Positions 1 through 8,033 of a stretch of DNA of 64,000 nucleotides are shown in pieces. Source of the DNA: Paenibacillus hexagrammi. Lineage in GTDB: Bacteria; Bacillota; Bacilli; Paenibacillales; NBRC-103111. Positions within the stretch are counted from its first letter, which is position 1. Every line of letters begins with the position of its first letter. Where the stretch lies: positions 2,728,001 through 2,792,000 of the forward strand of contig NZ_CP090978.1 of NCBI RefSeq assembly GCF_021513275.1, written 5' to 3'. Made by a program: the position numbers and the translations under genes. The notes beneath the pieces are model-generated. The model was not told where the DNA came from. It worked only from the letters and a program-made list of their open reading frames with translations, and did not search any database.

Positions 1-250
1 CCTTCTTTGAGCCTGTATCAACGGTTGTTAGCTGTGAAGACTTCCAAATGGTTACATCGCCGCCGGTTGTCTTCGTGAAGTAATAGAAGCCATCCGTATG
101 CTTGTAAACCCAGGGATCTGCTCCGTCCTGCATGATCACATTGTAAAATGTGCTTTGACTCGTTGCAGCGTTTGCCGTCCCAATCGGCAGCACAGCAGAT
201 AGTACCACCAAGAACAGCAATACCTTCAAACTCCAGCCTTTAAACCTCAT
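1..250 (-). CDS. Secreted glycoside hydrolase family 43 protein, N-terminal part
   Basis: The first 83 residues of a gene running off the left edge. The start ATG at 250-248 follows AAGGAGGG at a good distance. Residues 1-28 form a Sec signal peptide (basic start, hydrophobic core, cleavage after a TANAA-like site). After it comes DPWVYKHTDGFYYFTK, the typical opening blade of five-bladed GH43 arabinofuranosidases and xylosidases, where the Asp is the usual catalytic base. It lies downstream of the CE2 esterase on the same strand but has its own leader with a cre-like site and a direct repeat, so it is probably separately controlled. The exact substrate cannot be told from this fragment. Confidence 0.75.
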   Translation of the reverse strand, partial: MRFKGWSLKVLLFLVVLSAVLPIGTANAATSQSTFYNVIMQDGADPWVYKHTDGFYYFTKTTGGDVTIWKSSQLTTVDTGSKK

Positions 251-291
251 TCATCCATTCCCTCCTTGGATCAAATAAATTCGCGCGCTCT

Positions 292-305
292 ATAAAGCGC
301 TTACA
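292..305 (-). promoter_or_regulatory. cre-like catabolite repression site
   Basis: On the minus strand the 14-mer TGTAAGCGCTTTAT matches the CcpA consensus TGWAARCGYTWNCW at 13 of 14 positions. It sits 42 bases upstream of the GH43 start, a usual place for a roadblock or promoter-overlapping cre. Confidence 0.55.
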
Positions 306-338
306 TATAGTGAATCATATTATCCCTGGCCATGAACA

Positions 339-368
339 GGACATATCATTGGTTCTAAAGGACATATC
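339..368 (-). promoter_or_regulatory. Direct repeat, candidate AraC-type operator
   Basis: GGACATATC occurs at 339-347 and again at 360-368, a 21-bp period that puts both copies on the same helix face. Such tandem half-sites upstream of a promoter are typical of AraC-family activators of glycoside hydrolase genes in this group. No regulator gene is visible in the window. Confidence 0.45.
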
Positions 369-401
369 TTTTGGAGTGTGATCCATCTAAGTTCAACAAA
401 T

Positions 402-436
402 GAAAAAGAGCTGCCGGCTTTTACGCCAACAGCTCT
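402..436 (-). terminator. Rho-independent terminator of the CE2 esterase gene
   Basis: A 12-bp stem (AGAGCTGTTGGC pairing with GCCGGCAGCTCT, two G-U pairs) with a short A-rich loop is followed on the minus strand by TTTTTC. It lies 24 bases after the esterase stop. Confidence 0.75.
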
Positions 437-459
437 GATAAGCATTTGTATCCCATATT

Positions 460-1587
460 TTATGATTGGAGGATCCCTTTTAGATACCCTGCAAGCTCAG
501 CCGCGGCTTTCTCATGAGCGAGAACGCCAGGATGACTTCTTGCGCCAACGGTTTCATCCGTCATACCAGGAAGCTGAAAGATTGAAACGTGGTGATCGCC
601 GGATTCCCTTTTGTAAGTATCCACAGCGCGGTAAATAGCCGGCATCAGAGGAATCCCCAGCATTCGATAGGCCCATACTAGATGAGCCTTCTTATTATGT
701 AGTCTTAGCTTCGTCAAAAAATCAGCAGCAGCGCGTTCAAATTTAGCGATGTCATCTTCATGATAGCTCCCATCATCGTGAAGACGCTGCTTGTAAGATA
801 CGCCAGTAGCCGGATCCACCCATGCCGGTGTCTGGAAAGCTGAGCCATCATTTGTGCCTAGATTCACCACCACAATGTCAGGCTGCCAGGAATCGAAAGC
901 ATAGTCTCGATTAGCTCCAAGCTTTTCATTGGTTGCACCTTTCAGCAGTCCGCACACTTTCTCATATTGAGCCGGAATGCTGCAATTCGGGTTGTTATCC
1001 CAGCTGGTAAGTACTCCCCAGCCGCTTTGAGAGATGACTCGGTAATCCGCATCTAAGGCAGCAGCGGTCATATAGGTGTAATTCTGGATCGCGCTGAACC
1101 ACATTGGAATCCAGTCTGCTTCTTCCTTCGCGCCAATTGCTCCTTCGCCGGAAGTGATGCTGTCGCCAATAAATTCGATTTTATGCGGTTTTTTCTTGAC
1201 AGGCATGAACTCTCCGTCCGTCTTAATCGCGTGAATTTGAAGGAAACAGGCGGTGTCCTCACTCATGGCTTGTGTATCTTTAACAATCCGAATATTTTTG
1301 CACACGCGTTCATTCATGCCGCGAAAAACACAAATCCATCTTCTACCTGCCGTCACCATCTGTCTGCTCACAGGCTCTGCGTTCAGGATGATGCTGATCC
1401 AAGGCTCATAGGTGTCATAGTCAGCTTCAACCTCTACCCACAGCTCGCTTCCGGTCACTTCAAGCTCAAGCGCGCTCCCCGTCCAAAACAAGGTTAAGGG
1501 CGAAAGACTACCGGTTGTTCTGCCGTGTACGCTTATATGTTCAATATCTGCTAAAGCGGTCGTTCTTAATTGATCGTTTGTTTTCAT
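460..1587 (-). CDS. SGNH/GDSL carbohydrate esterase, CE2-like
   Basis: A 375-residue protein without a signal peptide. Residues about 15-125 look like the beta-sandwich that precedes the catalytic domain in family CE2 acetylxylan esterases. The SGNH hydrolase domain follows: block I GDSIT with Ser143, a Gly in SQSGWG near 188, the Asn in LGTND (244-247), and the catalytic His in SHPG (352). It would remove acetyl groups from xylan or oligosaccharides. Without a signal peptide it probably acts inside the cell on imported acetylated oligosaccharides, in line with the glycosidase gene beside it. Length fits the family. The exact acetyl substrate is not shown by the sequence. Confidence 0.8.
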   Translation of the reverse strand: MKTNDQLRTTALADIEHISVHGRTTGSLSPLTLFWTGSALELEVTGSELWVEVEADYDTYEPWISIILNAEPVSRQMVTAGRRWICVFRGMNERVCKNIRIVKDTQAMSEDTACFLQIHAIKTDGEFMPVKKKPHKIEFIGDSITSGEGAIGAKEEADWIPMWFSAIQNYTYMTAAALDADYRVISQSGWGVLTSWDNNPNCSIPAQYEKVCGLLKGATNEKLGANRDYAFDSWQPDIVVVNLGTNDGSAFQTPAWVDPATGVSYKQRLHDDGSYHEDDIAKFERAAADFLTKLRLHNKKAHLVWAYRMLGIPLMPAIYRAVDTYKRESGDHHVSIFQLPGMTDETVGARSHPGVLAHEKAAAELAGYLKGILQS

Positions 1588-1774
1588 CCATATCCCCCTC
1601 CCAACTTTACATACAGAATTATATCAGTAGGTTTGATTAAATACATCTTGTTCGCCGAGATAGTTAACCAAACGAGCATAATAAATGTTGAATGAATAAA
1701 TGGAGATATACTCATTAAATCACTTTATCTACTTTAAATGGAAAAACATGATTTCAACAAAGTATTTTGTATGG

Positions 1775-1780
1775 TATAAT
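1775..1780 (+). promoter_or_regulatory. -10 box of the toxin mRNA promoter
   Basis: A perfect TATAAT. The -35 at 17 bp is weak (TTTCAA). The start site would be near 1787, about 45 bases before the toxin ribosome site. Confidence 0.5.
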
Positions 1781-1846
1781 CCGGCTTGTACAATAGAGAT
1801 GGCTTAATGGGCGGTCGGCTAGTCTCCCGGAAGGGAGGTGATGCCC

Positions 1847-1930
1847 GTGGAGGTATTCCAAGCGATACAGTTAATGTTCCTTTTCGGAATGTTTATTCTC
1901 GCTTTGTTAACCTACATGAACAAGAAATAG
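1847..1930 (+). CDS. Holin-like type I toxin (locus 1)
   Basis: A 27-residue hydrophobic peptide, MEVFQAIQLMFLFGMFILAL followed by LTYMNKK: one membrane helix and a basic tail, like the small holin-like toxins of Bacillales (the TxpA/BsrG group). The GTG at 1847 is chosen because it lies 8 bases after the perfect ribosome site AAGGGAGGTGAT; an in-frame ATG at 1841 overlaps that site and would add MP. The stop lies inside a bidirectional terminator hairpin, and a strong promoter on the opposite strand drives an antisense RNA into the 3' end. A near copy of the peptide, with the same architecture, is encoded at 37966-38061. Confidence 0.8.
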   Translation: MEVFQAIQLMFLFGMFILALLTYMNKK

Positions 1931-2049
1931 ACCGCCCTCAGGAAAGGTTCGCGGTCTATTAGATGCGGTCTAGCCTATGTGATGCCTACCGCCCTTAAAA
2001 GCGGCTATTGTTCAAGCCGTAGATGTTACCAGCATCTGCGGCCTTTATT
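1922..2049 (-). ncRNA. Antisense RNA, putative type I antitoxin (locus 1)
   Basis: Predicted from the consensus promoter at 2056-2084 reading left and the hairpin at 1926-1960. The RNA would be about 125 bases, start with a hairpin (2016-2042) and overlap the 3' end of the toxin mRNA, as in txpA/ratA and bsrG loci. Its ends are inferred. Confidence 0.65.
1926..1960. terminator. Bidirectional hairpin at the toxin/antitoxin 3' ends (locus 1)
   Basis: A perfect 10-bp inverted repeat (AATAGACCGC and GCGGTCTATT, 15-base loop). It contains the toxin stop codon and would also end the leftward antisense RNA, whose tail after the stem is U-rich (TTTCTTGTT). Confidence 0.65.
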
Positions 2050-2055
2050 ATTTTT
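2016..2055 (+). terminator. Terminator of the toxin mRNA (locus 1)
   Basis: The stem 2016-2025 with 2033-2042 (GCC G AGATG type, one internal mismatch) is followed by CTTTATTATTTTT on the plus strand. A toxin message reaching this point would be complementary to the whole antisense RNA. Confidence 0.55.
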
Positions 2056-2084
2056 ATTATAACCTTCCCCGTTTATACCTTCAA
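2056..2084 (-). promoter_or_regulatory. Sigma-A promoter of the antisense RNA (locus 1)
   Basis: On the minus strand -35 TTGAAG (2084-2079), a 17-bp spacer and -10 TATAAT (2061-2056). It is the strongest housekeeping promoter I see in the first 5 kb and no open reading frame begins downstream of it. Confidence 0.75.
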
Positions 2085-2115
2085 CACTTCAAAATATATT
2101 TATGATCAGGCTCAT

Positions 2116-4452
2116 TTATTTAACTTGCTGAGCAAGTCTGGCAGTTGCAGGCCGGGTCGCTTCCACCTCGTTCGTTGCAACTCTGACGCGTGCCAATCGT
2201 GTCGCTTCCACCATGTTGCGCAAGGATGCCGCCGTTTCCTCAAGACCGCGCGTCTTGAGTCCGCAATCCGGATTGATCCAGAACAGCTTGGGGTCCAGGA
2301 CACGCAGTGCGCGTTCAATCATCGCAGTCATTTCATCAACGCTAGGAACTCGGGGGCTGTGAATATCATATACACCAAGCCCGATACCTAGGTTGTATGT
2401 GTTTTGCTCAAAGCTATGAATCAATTCACCGTGACTGCGGGAAGTTTCGATGGAGATGACGTCCGCGTCCATGTCTTTAATGGAGTCAATCATGTCGTGA
2501 AATTCGCAATAGCACATATGCGTATGAATTTGCGTCGTGTCCTTCACAGAGCAAGTGGTTAATCGGAATGCTCGTACGGCCCAGTTCAGATATTCCGATT
2601 GCTCAGAAGCTTTTAGCGGAAGACCTTCGCGTACCGCAGGCTCGTCCACCTGGATCATACCGATCCCTGCGCGCTCCAGCGCTTCTACTTCCTGTCTGAG
2701 CGCATAAGCCAGCTGGTACGCGATTTGTTCGCGGGACACATCGTCACGGACAAACGACCAGTTCATAATCGTAATCGGTCCGGTCAGCATCCCTTTCACA
2801 GGTCGATTCGTACGTGACTGCGCATATTGGGTTTCTTTTACCGTCATTTCTCCCGTAAAGAAAATATCTCCATAGATAACTGGCGGTTTGACACAGCGGG
2901 AACCGTAGGACTGCACCCAACCGTTTTCAGTAAAAGCGAAGCCCCCTAGCTTCTCGCCGAAAAACTCCACCATATCCGTACGTTCAAACTCACCGTGAAC
3001 GAGAACATCCAGCCCAACTTCTTCCTGCAGCTTCATCCAAAACTCAATTTGCTCATGAATAAATGCCTCATATTTCTCGCTGCTCCATTCGCCTTTACGC
3101 CATAACTGGCGGGCTTTGCGCACCTCCGGAGATTGAGGAAAGCTCCCGATGGTCGTAGTCGGAAGAAGCGGCAGCTGCCAGTGGGCTTGCTGTGCGGCAT
3201 AGCGCTCGGCGAAAGGCCGGTTACGAACCGGCTCATGTGCACTCCATTCAGCTACCGCCTGCTGAATTTTAATCCGGTTGCGATCCTCCGATTGCTGCAG
3301 TGCCTGAAGATCACTTTCATTTTGATCAAGTTCCTCTGCTACTGCATCTGCACCCTTCACTAATCCTTTTGACAGCAGCACGATTTCGGCCAGCTTCTCA
3401 TCCGCAAAGGATAAGGCCATCTTCAAGACACTAGGAAGGCGAGTCTCGCGTTCTACCGTAACGGGAACATGCAACAAACTGCAGGAGGACTGGACAATGA
3501 TGCGATCGGAAGGAACATGGGAGGCTAGGTCTTGCAGAAGCTTCAACTGCTCTCGCTGTGAAGACTTCCAGATGCCTCGACCGTCAATAACTCCTATTCC
3601 TAGCACTTTGTCCTCGGGAAATCCATACTTCCGAATAGAATGAAGATTGCCTTGACGACCATGTACGAAATCAAGCCCGATCCCTTGAACCGGCAGCTTG
3701 ACTACCTCCGCAAATTGCTCCACTGCTTCGAAATAGGTTTGCAGCATGAGCTTGAGTTTGGGAGCTGCTGAGGTTAACGTGTGGTAAATGGTTTGTAATC
3801 GACGTAAATCTTCATCACTTACCCCTGTTACAAGCACCGGTTCATCGATCTGCACCCAAACAGCACCTTCAGCCTCCAACTCTCTAAGAATTTGAGCATA
3901 TAGCGGCAGAAGCTTCTCCAGCCAAGCATCGAATTCCGATTGAGCGTATCCTTTGGACAACTTCAGGAAAGTCAGCGGCCCAACGATAACAGGCTTGCCG
4001 TCAATGCCCAGCTTCTCCTTCGCTTCCCGGTAGGCAATCAGCGGCTTGTTCTCCGTAAGCTGCGGCGTGGTGCCGTTCAGTTCAGGTACGATATAGTGAT
4101 AGTTCGTGTTGAACCATTTCGTCATTTCACTTGCAGCTGCTTCCTTCGTTCCTCGAGCGATCCCGTAGTACACAGACAGTGGTACGGTCCCGCTGTGATA
4201 AGTAAACCTGCTAGGAACAAGACCAAACATCACGGCTGTATCCAAAATATGATCGTAATAGCTGAAATCATTAACCGGAATGAGATCAATGCCCGTTTCC
4301 TTTAATTTTCGTAAATGATCTAGACGAATCTGAGTGAAACGGCTGTGCAGTTCCGCCTCCTCCCACTTGCCCGACCAAAATCCCTCCAACGCCTTCTTCC
4401 ATTCTCGATCTGCGCCAATACGCGGATACCCCAGCACACTGCTCTTACTCAT
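2116..4452 (-). CDS. metE: Cobalamin-independent methionine synthase
   Basis: A 778-residue MetE, which transfers the methyl group of 5-methyltetrahydropteroyl-triglutamate to homocysteine, the last step of methionine synthesis. The N-terminal half binds folate. The C-terminal half holds the zinc ligands seen in IHTHMCYCEFHD (His, Cys) and NPDCGLKTRG (Cys). The start ATG follows GAGGAG by 9 bases. The last 30 residues are odd: a 45-base near-tandem duplication (GTGGAAGCGAC recurs at 45 bases) gives two similar EATR...R segments beyond the usual end of the family. A LysR-type gene lies upstream with a palindrome between them, so regulation is probably by that protein and homocysteine. Confidence 0.95.
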   Translation of the reverse strand: MSKSSVLGYPRIGADREWKKALEGFWSGKWEEAELHSRFTQIRLDHLRKLKETGIDLIPVNDFSYYDHILDTAVMFGLVPSRFTYHSGTVPLSVYYGIARGTKEAAASEMTKWFNTNYHYIVPELNGTTPQLTENKPLIAYREAKEKLGIDGKPVIVGPLTFLKLSKGYAQSEFDAWLEKLLPLYAQILRELEAEGAVWVQIDEPVLVTGVSDEDLRRLQTIYHTLTSAAPKLKLMLQTYFEAVEQFAEVVKLPVQGIGLDFVHGRQGNLHSIRKYGFPEDKVLGIGVIDGRGIWKSSQREQLKLLQDLASHVPSDRIIVQSSCSLLHVPVTVERETRLPSVLKMALSFADEKLAEIVLLSKGLVKGADAVAEELDQNESDLQALQQSEDRNRIKIQQAVAEWSAHEPVRNRPFAERYAAQQAHWQLPLLPTTTIGSFPQSPEVRKARQLWRKGEWSSEKYEAFIHEQIEFWMKLQEEVGLDVLVHGEFERTDMVEFFGEKLGGFAFTENGWVQSYGSRCVKPPVIYGDIFFTGEMTVKETQYAQSRTNRPVKGMLTGPITIMNWSFVRDDVSREQIAYQLAYALRQEVEALERAGIGMIQVDEPAVREGLPLKASEQSEYLNWAVRAFRLTTCSVKDTTQIHTHMCYCEFHDMIDSIKDMDADVISIETSRSHGELIHSFEQNTYNLGIGLGVYDIHSPRVPSVDEMTAMIERALRVLDPKLFWINPDCGLKTRGLEETAASLRNMVEATRLARVRVATNEVEATRPATARLAQQVK

Positions 4453-4535
4453 CCTGCAAAACTCCTCTACGATTTGTTACTAAAAAAGTTATCATAGAAC
4501 GAGTGCATGCATGTAATTCGAACAATTTATATCCA

Positions 4536-4556
4536 GTTATAGCCAAAATCTATAAC
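4536..4556. promoter_or_regulatory. LysR-type regulator box upstream of metE
   Basis: A perfect interrupted palindrome: GTTATAG, 7 bases, CTATAAC. It contains the T-N11-A pattern of LysR-family sites and resembles the TATAGTTT-N-AAACTATA boxes of streptococcal methionine regulators. It lies 84 bases before metE and about 100 bases past the regulator stop, so metE is the likely target. Confidence 0.65.
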
Positions 4557-4652
4557 CATACTTAAAAATCTTCATTTGCTCGGTCCCTGAAGAAATCTCT
4601 TGAGAAGCCTCTGAAACACCGGATCTCATTGGTTACAACCGTAATCTTTTGT

Positions 4653-5618
4653 TTAATTTGATCGAAAGACTGTCCGGCGATATGTACGGATTGAAGACCT
4701 CTTGCTTGTATTAGCCCCTGGCGCAATCGCTTTACGCAAAGCTTCTACATAAGCAGTTCCAAGCTTGCTTAGGACCGTGCTTTTATGGGAAATCCAGCCT
4801 ACATGAATGATTTCTTCACAGTCTAGCGGTACCGGAATAATCTCATTGCCGTTCAAATCTGCGCTCAGCACACCGGTTGAAATCGTATACCCATTCAGGC
4901 CGATCAACAAATTAAATAACGTTGCCCGGTCATTCACCCGAATGCTTTTATGGTGGGTAATCGTACTGAGAATCTCTTCTGAAAAATGAAACGAGTTATA
5001 TTCTCCTTGGTCAAAGGACAAATACGGGTAAAACTCCAGCTCCTCAATACTCACCGTCTTCTGCCTGGCCAAGGGATTGTTAACGCTGATAAAGATATGC
5101 GGTTTGGCGATAAACAGACTGGTGAACTGCAAATTAGCCTCTCTCAGCATCTTATTCATAACTTTCTCATTCAAATCATTCACATACAGGATGCCAATTT
5201 CACTACGCATGCTTCGTACATCTTCAATAATTTCATAAGTTTTGGTTTCCCTTAGCGCAAATTCATACTCATCCTGCCCGTATTCTTGAACCAGACTGAC
5301 AAAGGCATTCACCGCAAACGCATAGTGCTGAGTAGACACGGAAAAATGCTGCGGCGACGGCTTCGCATTCAAGTAACGGCTTTCCAGCAAATCGGCCTGC
5401 TCGATGACTTGCCTGGCGTAGCTCAGAAATTCAATGCCCTCCTTCGAAAGCGTAATACCCTTATTCGACCTCTCGAAAATGGTAAGCTGAAGCTCCTCCT
5501 CCAAATCTCGAATCGCACTTGATAGACTGGGTTGAGTGATGAATAACCGTTTTGCAGCTTCGTTAATCGACCCTCGTTTGGCCACCTCTATCACATATTT
5601 TAATTGCTGTAACGTCAT
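4653..5618 (-). CDS. LysR-family transcriptional regulator, probable methionine regulator
   Basis: About 321 residues from the ATG at 5618, chosen because GAGGAG lies 8 bases upstream and LysR proteins usually begin MTLQQLKY-like; an upstream in-frame ATG at 5654 has no ribosome site. Residues 1-60 form the winged HTH (NEAAKRLFITQPSLSSAIRD), followed by the hinge helix and the two-lobed effector domain. It is transcribed towards metE, with the palindromic box between, which makes it a MetR/MtaR-like regulator by context. The effector is not shown. Confidence 0.85.
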   Translation of the reverse strand: MTLQQLKYVIEVAKRGSINEAAKRLFITQPSLSSAIRDLEEELQLTIFERSNKGITLSKEGIEFLSYARQVIEQADLLESRYLNAKPSPQHFSVSTQHYAFAVNAFVSLVQEYGQDEYEFALRETKTYEIIEDVRSMRSEIGILYVNDLNEKVMNKMLREANLQFTSLFIAKPHIFISVNNPLARQKTVSIEELEFYPYLSFDQGEYNSFHFSEEILSTITHHKSIRVNDRATLFNLLIGLNGYTISTGVLSADLNGNEIIPVPLDCEEIIHVGWISHKSTVLSKLGTAYVEALRKAIAPGANTSKRSSIRTYRRTVFRSN

Positions 5619-5715
5619 ACACTTGTCTCCTCTTCCACATTGCTTTGACTCCATTATAAATCGGAAATGAATTCAGCATGAATTGTTAATCTATCCGATT
5701 GTGAAAAAATTAAAA

Positions 5716-5744
5716 TTGACAAACGATTTTAGAGCTTTTATATT
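5716..5744 (+). promoter_or_regulatory. Sigma-A promoter of the siderophore-binding lipoprotein
   Basis: -35 TTGACA (5716-5721), 17-bp spacer, -10 TATATT (5739-5744). The start site would be near 5751, just before the Fur box. Confidence 0.7.
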
Positions 5745-5758
5745 ATTCTAAGCGATAT

Positions 5759-5773
5759 TGATAATCATTATCA
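5759..5773. promoter_or_regulatory. Fur box
   Basis: A perfect 7-1-7 inverted repeat, TGATAATCATTATCA, the Bacillus-type Fur consensus. It lies just downstream of the predicted start site, so iron-loaded Fur would block transcription. Confidence 0.9.
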
Positions 5774-5816
5774 AGTGAGCTTGTCCAATATTTGATAACA
5801 AAAGGAGAATGCAAGA

Positions 5817-6764
5817 ATGACGAAAAAACTTTTTATCCCTTTGATCCTATTATTCACGGTCCTTACATCGGCTTGCGGCAGTCAAACCGCTTCAAACAGC
5901 GAGGCGCCCTCCTCCCCTCTTCCAAGCACTGCCGCGGCAGCAGATGACAAACCGTCAACCATTACCTATCAAGCCGAGAACGGCCCCATTCAAGTACCGG
6001 CCAGTCCCAAGCGTATTGTTGCGCTAACGAATGCCCCTAATGTTCTCTCCCTCGGAGGAACGCTGGTCGGCGTCGACGAATGGACGAACAAGAATCCGCT
6101 CTTCAAAGATAAGCTAACAGGCATCCCTGTTGTATCTGAAAATGATTTGGAAAAAATCATTGAACAGAAGCCGGATCTGATCATTGCCGGAACCCAAACG
6201 AAAAACATCGACAAGCTGGGTCAAATCGCGCCGACTGTCGTGTATACGTGGGGAAAGCTGGACTATTTGAACCAACAACTGGAAATCGGCAAGCTGCTGA
6301 ATAAAGAACAAGAAGCGAAAATGTGGATCGATGATTTCAAACAACGCGCAGAAGCATTAGGCAAACAAGTGAAGCAAAAAATCGGCGAGAACGCAACGGT
6401 TTCCGTATTTGAGACTGATTCGAAAACCTTCTACGTCTTCGGTAACAACTGGGCACGCGGTACAGAAATTCTTTATCAGGCTATGGGCCTGAATATGCCG
6501 GACAAAGTCAAAGCAGATGCGCTGGGACCCGGGTACTACACCCTCTCTCAGGAAATACTGTCCAGCTATGCAGGAGATTATATTGTGCTCAGCAAAAGCA
6601 TCTCCGGCGATAATTCATTCATGAAAACCGAGACTTGGAGCAATATCCCAGCCGTCAAGAACCAGCACGTCATTGAAATTGATACGGAAGCATCTACATA
6701 CAGTGATCCTATTACACTAGATTACTTGCTGAATATATTCAAAAAAGGATTTCTTGGCGAATAA
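5817..6764 (+). CDS. Iron-siderophore ABC transporter substrate-binding lipoprotein
   Basis: A 315-residue lipoprotein: signal peptide with lipobox LTSAC (Cys20), a Ser/Pro/Ala-rich linker to about 50, then a periplasmic-binding-protein domain of the FecB/FhuD/BtuF type (PKRIVALTNAPNVLSLG, EKIIEQKPDLIIAGTQ). It would capture a ferric siderophore outside the membrane and hand it to a FhuBG-type permease. No permease or ATPase gene adjoins it, so it works with a transporter coded elsewhere. Iron control is direct from the perfect Fur box. The siderophore type cannot be told. Confidence 0.9.
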   Translation: MTKKLFIPLILLFTVLTSACGSQTASNSEAPSSPLPSTAAAADDKPSTITYQAENGPIQVPASPKRIVALTNAPNVLSLGGTLVGVDEWTNKNPLFKDKLTGIPVVSENDLEKIIEQKPDLIIAGTQTKNIDKLGQIAPTVVYTWGKLDYLNQQLEIGKLLNKEQEAKMWIDDFKQRAEALGKQVKQKIGENATVSVFETDSKTFYVFGNNWARGTEILYQAMGLNMPDKVKADALGPGYYTLSQEILSSYAGDYIVLSKSISGDNSFMKTETWSNIPAVKNQHVIEIDTEASTYSDPITLDYLLNIFKKGFLGE

Positions 6765-6786
6765 AAAATTCGCGCTCGCACAAATA

Positions 6787-6820
6787 AACGCCTTCTCGTT
6801 ATGAGAGGGCGTTATTTTTA
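6787..6820. terminator. Convergent terminator between the lipoprotein and HD-GYP genes
   Basis: AACGCCTTCTC pairs with GAGAGGGCGTT around a 5-base loop and is followed on the plus strand by ATTTTT. Confidence 0.75.
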
Positions 6821-7855
6821 CAACAAGATGTCTGCGATTTCAATAGAGGTGTGCTTGGAGAGATCGATGAACTCTTCTCCAATCTGCACCAAGGGACGAA
6901 AATAATCCACTGGATTCGTCATAATAATACTACCCGTCCGCTGGTCGTTTAAGATGACCTTCTTACCGATGAAATTCGGAATCATATGGAGGATAAAGGT
7001 ATGCGCGATCTTCGCATCGAGCTCCCCGAAGCTAATCCTGTGGATTTCTTTTAATACAACAAGCAGGTCTCTCTTCTTCTGATACACTCTTGTAGTGATC
7101 ATGGCGCTGTATACATCAGCCACAGCTACGATCTTGGCAATAGGATGGATCTGCTGACTCACCTTTTTAAGCGGGTAGCCGTGGCCATTCAATCGTTCAT
7201 GATGCTGAAGAGCCGTTAACGCATAATCATCGTTATGTATCGAGGTACGAATAATGTCGTAGCCGTAGACCGTGTGCCGCTTCATTTCTTCAAATTCTTC
7301 ATCGGTCAGTTTGGACGGCTTGTTTAGTATAGCTGTATCGATTTTACTTTTGCCTATATCATGCAGGTATCCGGCCTTCCCGATATCCAGCGCTTCCGAC
7401 TCCGAATGGCCCAGCCATTTGGCGATAAAGTAAGAGATCATACCGACATGCACACAATGATGATAGGTGTAATCGTCTTTGTTATTGAGCATTAAGAGCA
7501 TGGATACGACGTCTTTTTCCCTTTCAAAGCTGGTGATAAAAGGGACAAAGCCTTCGTCTATTTCTTCTTTGGATATCCTATTGCCTTTACCCGCCTGCTC
7601 AAACAGATGTTTGACGGATGCGATCGACTTCTCGAAAGCACGTTATTTGTTGAGCATATCCTCGCTATTAAGCGACGGTGCCGTATCAAACTCCACATGC
7701 ACATACTCAATATGGTGCTTGAGCAACAGAGTAAGAGCGGACATGTCAATAACGGAGCCAGCCGTGAGCACCTGAAGACCGTATGAATTAAACACGTCTC
7801 TTACTAGACGTCCACCTTTGATATCATCAGTTACCATTGCAATCATTTCGCTCAT
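6818..7855 (-). pseudogene. HD-GYP domain protein interrupted by one in-frame stop
   Basis: Reading from the ATG at 7855, the frame is open for 70 codons, meets TAA at 7645-7643, and continues without any shift to 6818; skipping the stop gives 345 residues. The first part is the usual N-terminal region of HD-GYP proteins. The rest holds the HD pair (YLHDIGK) and the signature HHERLNGHGYP, so the family role is hydrolysis of cyclic di-GMP. The stop is one C-to-T change from CAA (Gln), which fits a point nonsense mutation, or a base-call error. If real, a restart at 7501 would give only the phosphodiesterase part. The last bases overlap the convergent terminator. Confidence 0.8.
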
Positions 7856-7962
7856 CCTGTTCTTGATAATAGGTCCTGAGATCTATCATAACCAAAAATT
7901 CGACATATGAAAAGGGGTGCTGTTTGATATATCCTACAAATACTGGAAGGATTCAGAATGAA

Positions 7963-8004
7963 ACAAAGTCCAAGGTACTTTTGAACTCGTACCATGGACT
8001 TTGT
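7963..8004 (-). terminator. Hairpin behind the MFS gene
   Basis: A 16-bp stem with one mismatch (ACAAAGTCCA.GGTAC and its complement) 30 bases after the MFS stop. The tail on the minus strand is TTTGTTTC, so it is a moderate terminator. Confidence 0.5.
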
Positions 8005-8033
8005 ACATTTGCTTAGTAAATGCTGTATTGGAA

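Noticed and set aside
4453-4652. A SAM riboswitch (S-box) before metE
   Set aside because: None of the S-box conserved segments or a terminator is present; a LysR-type palindrome is.
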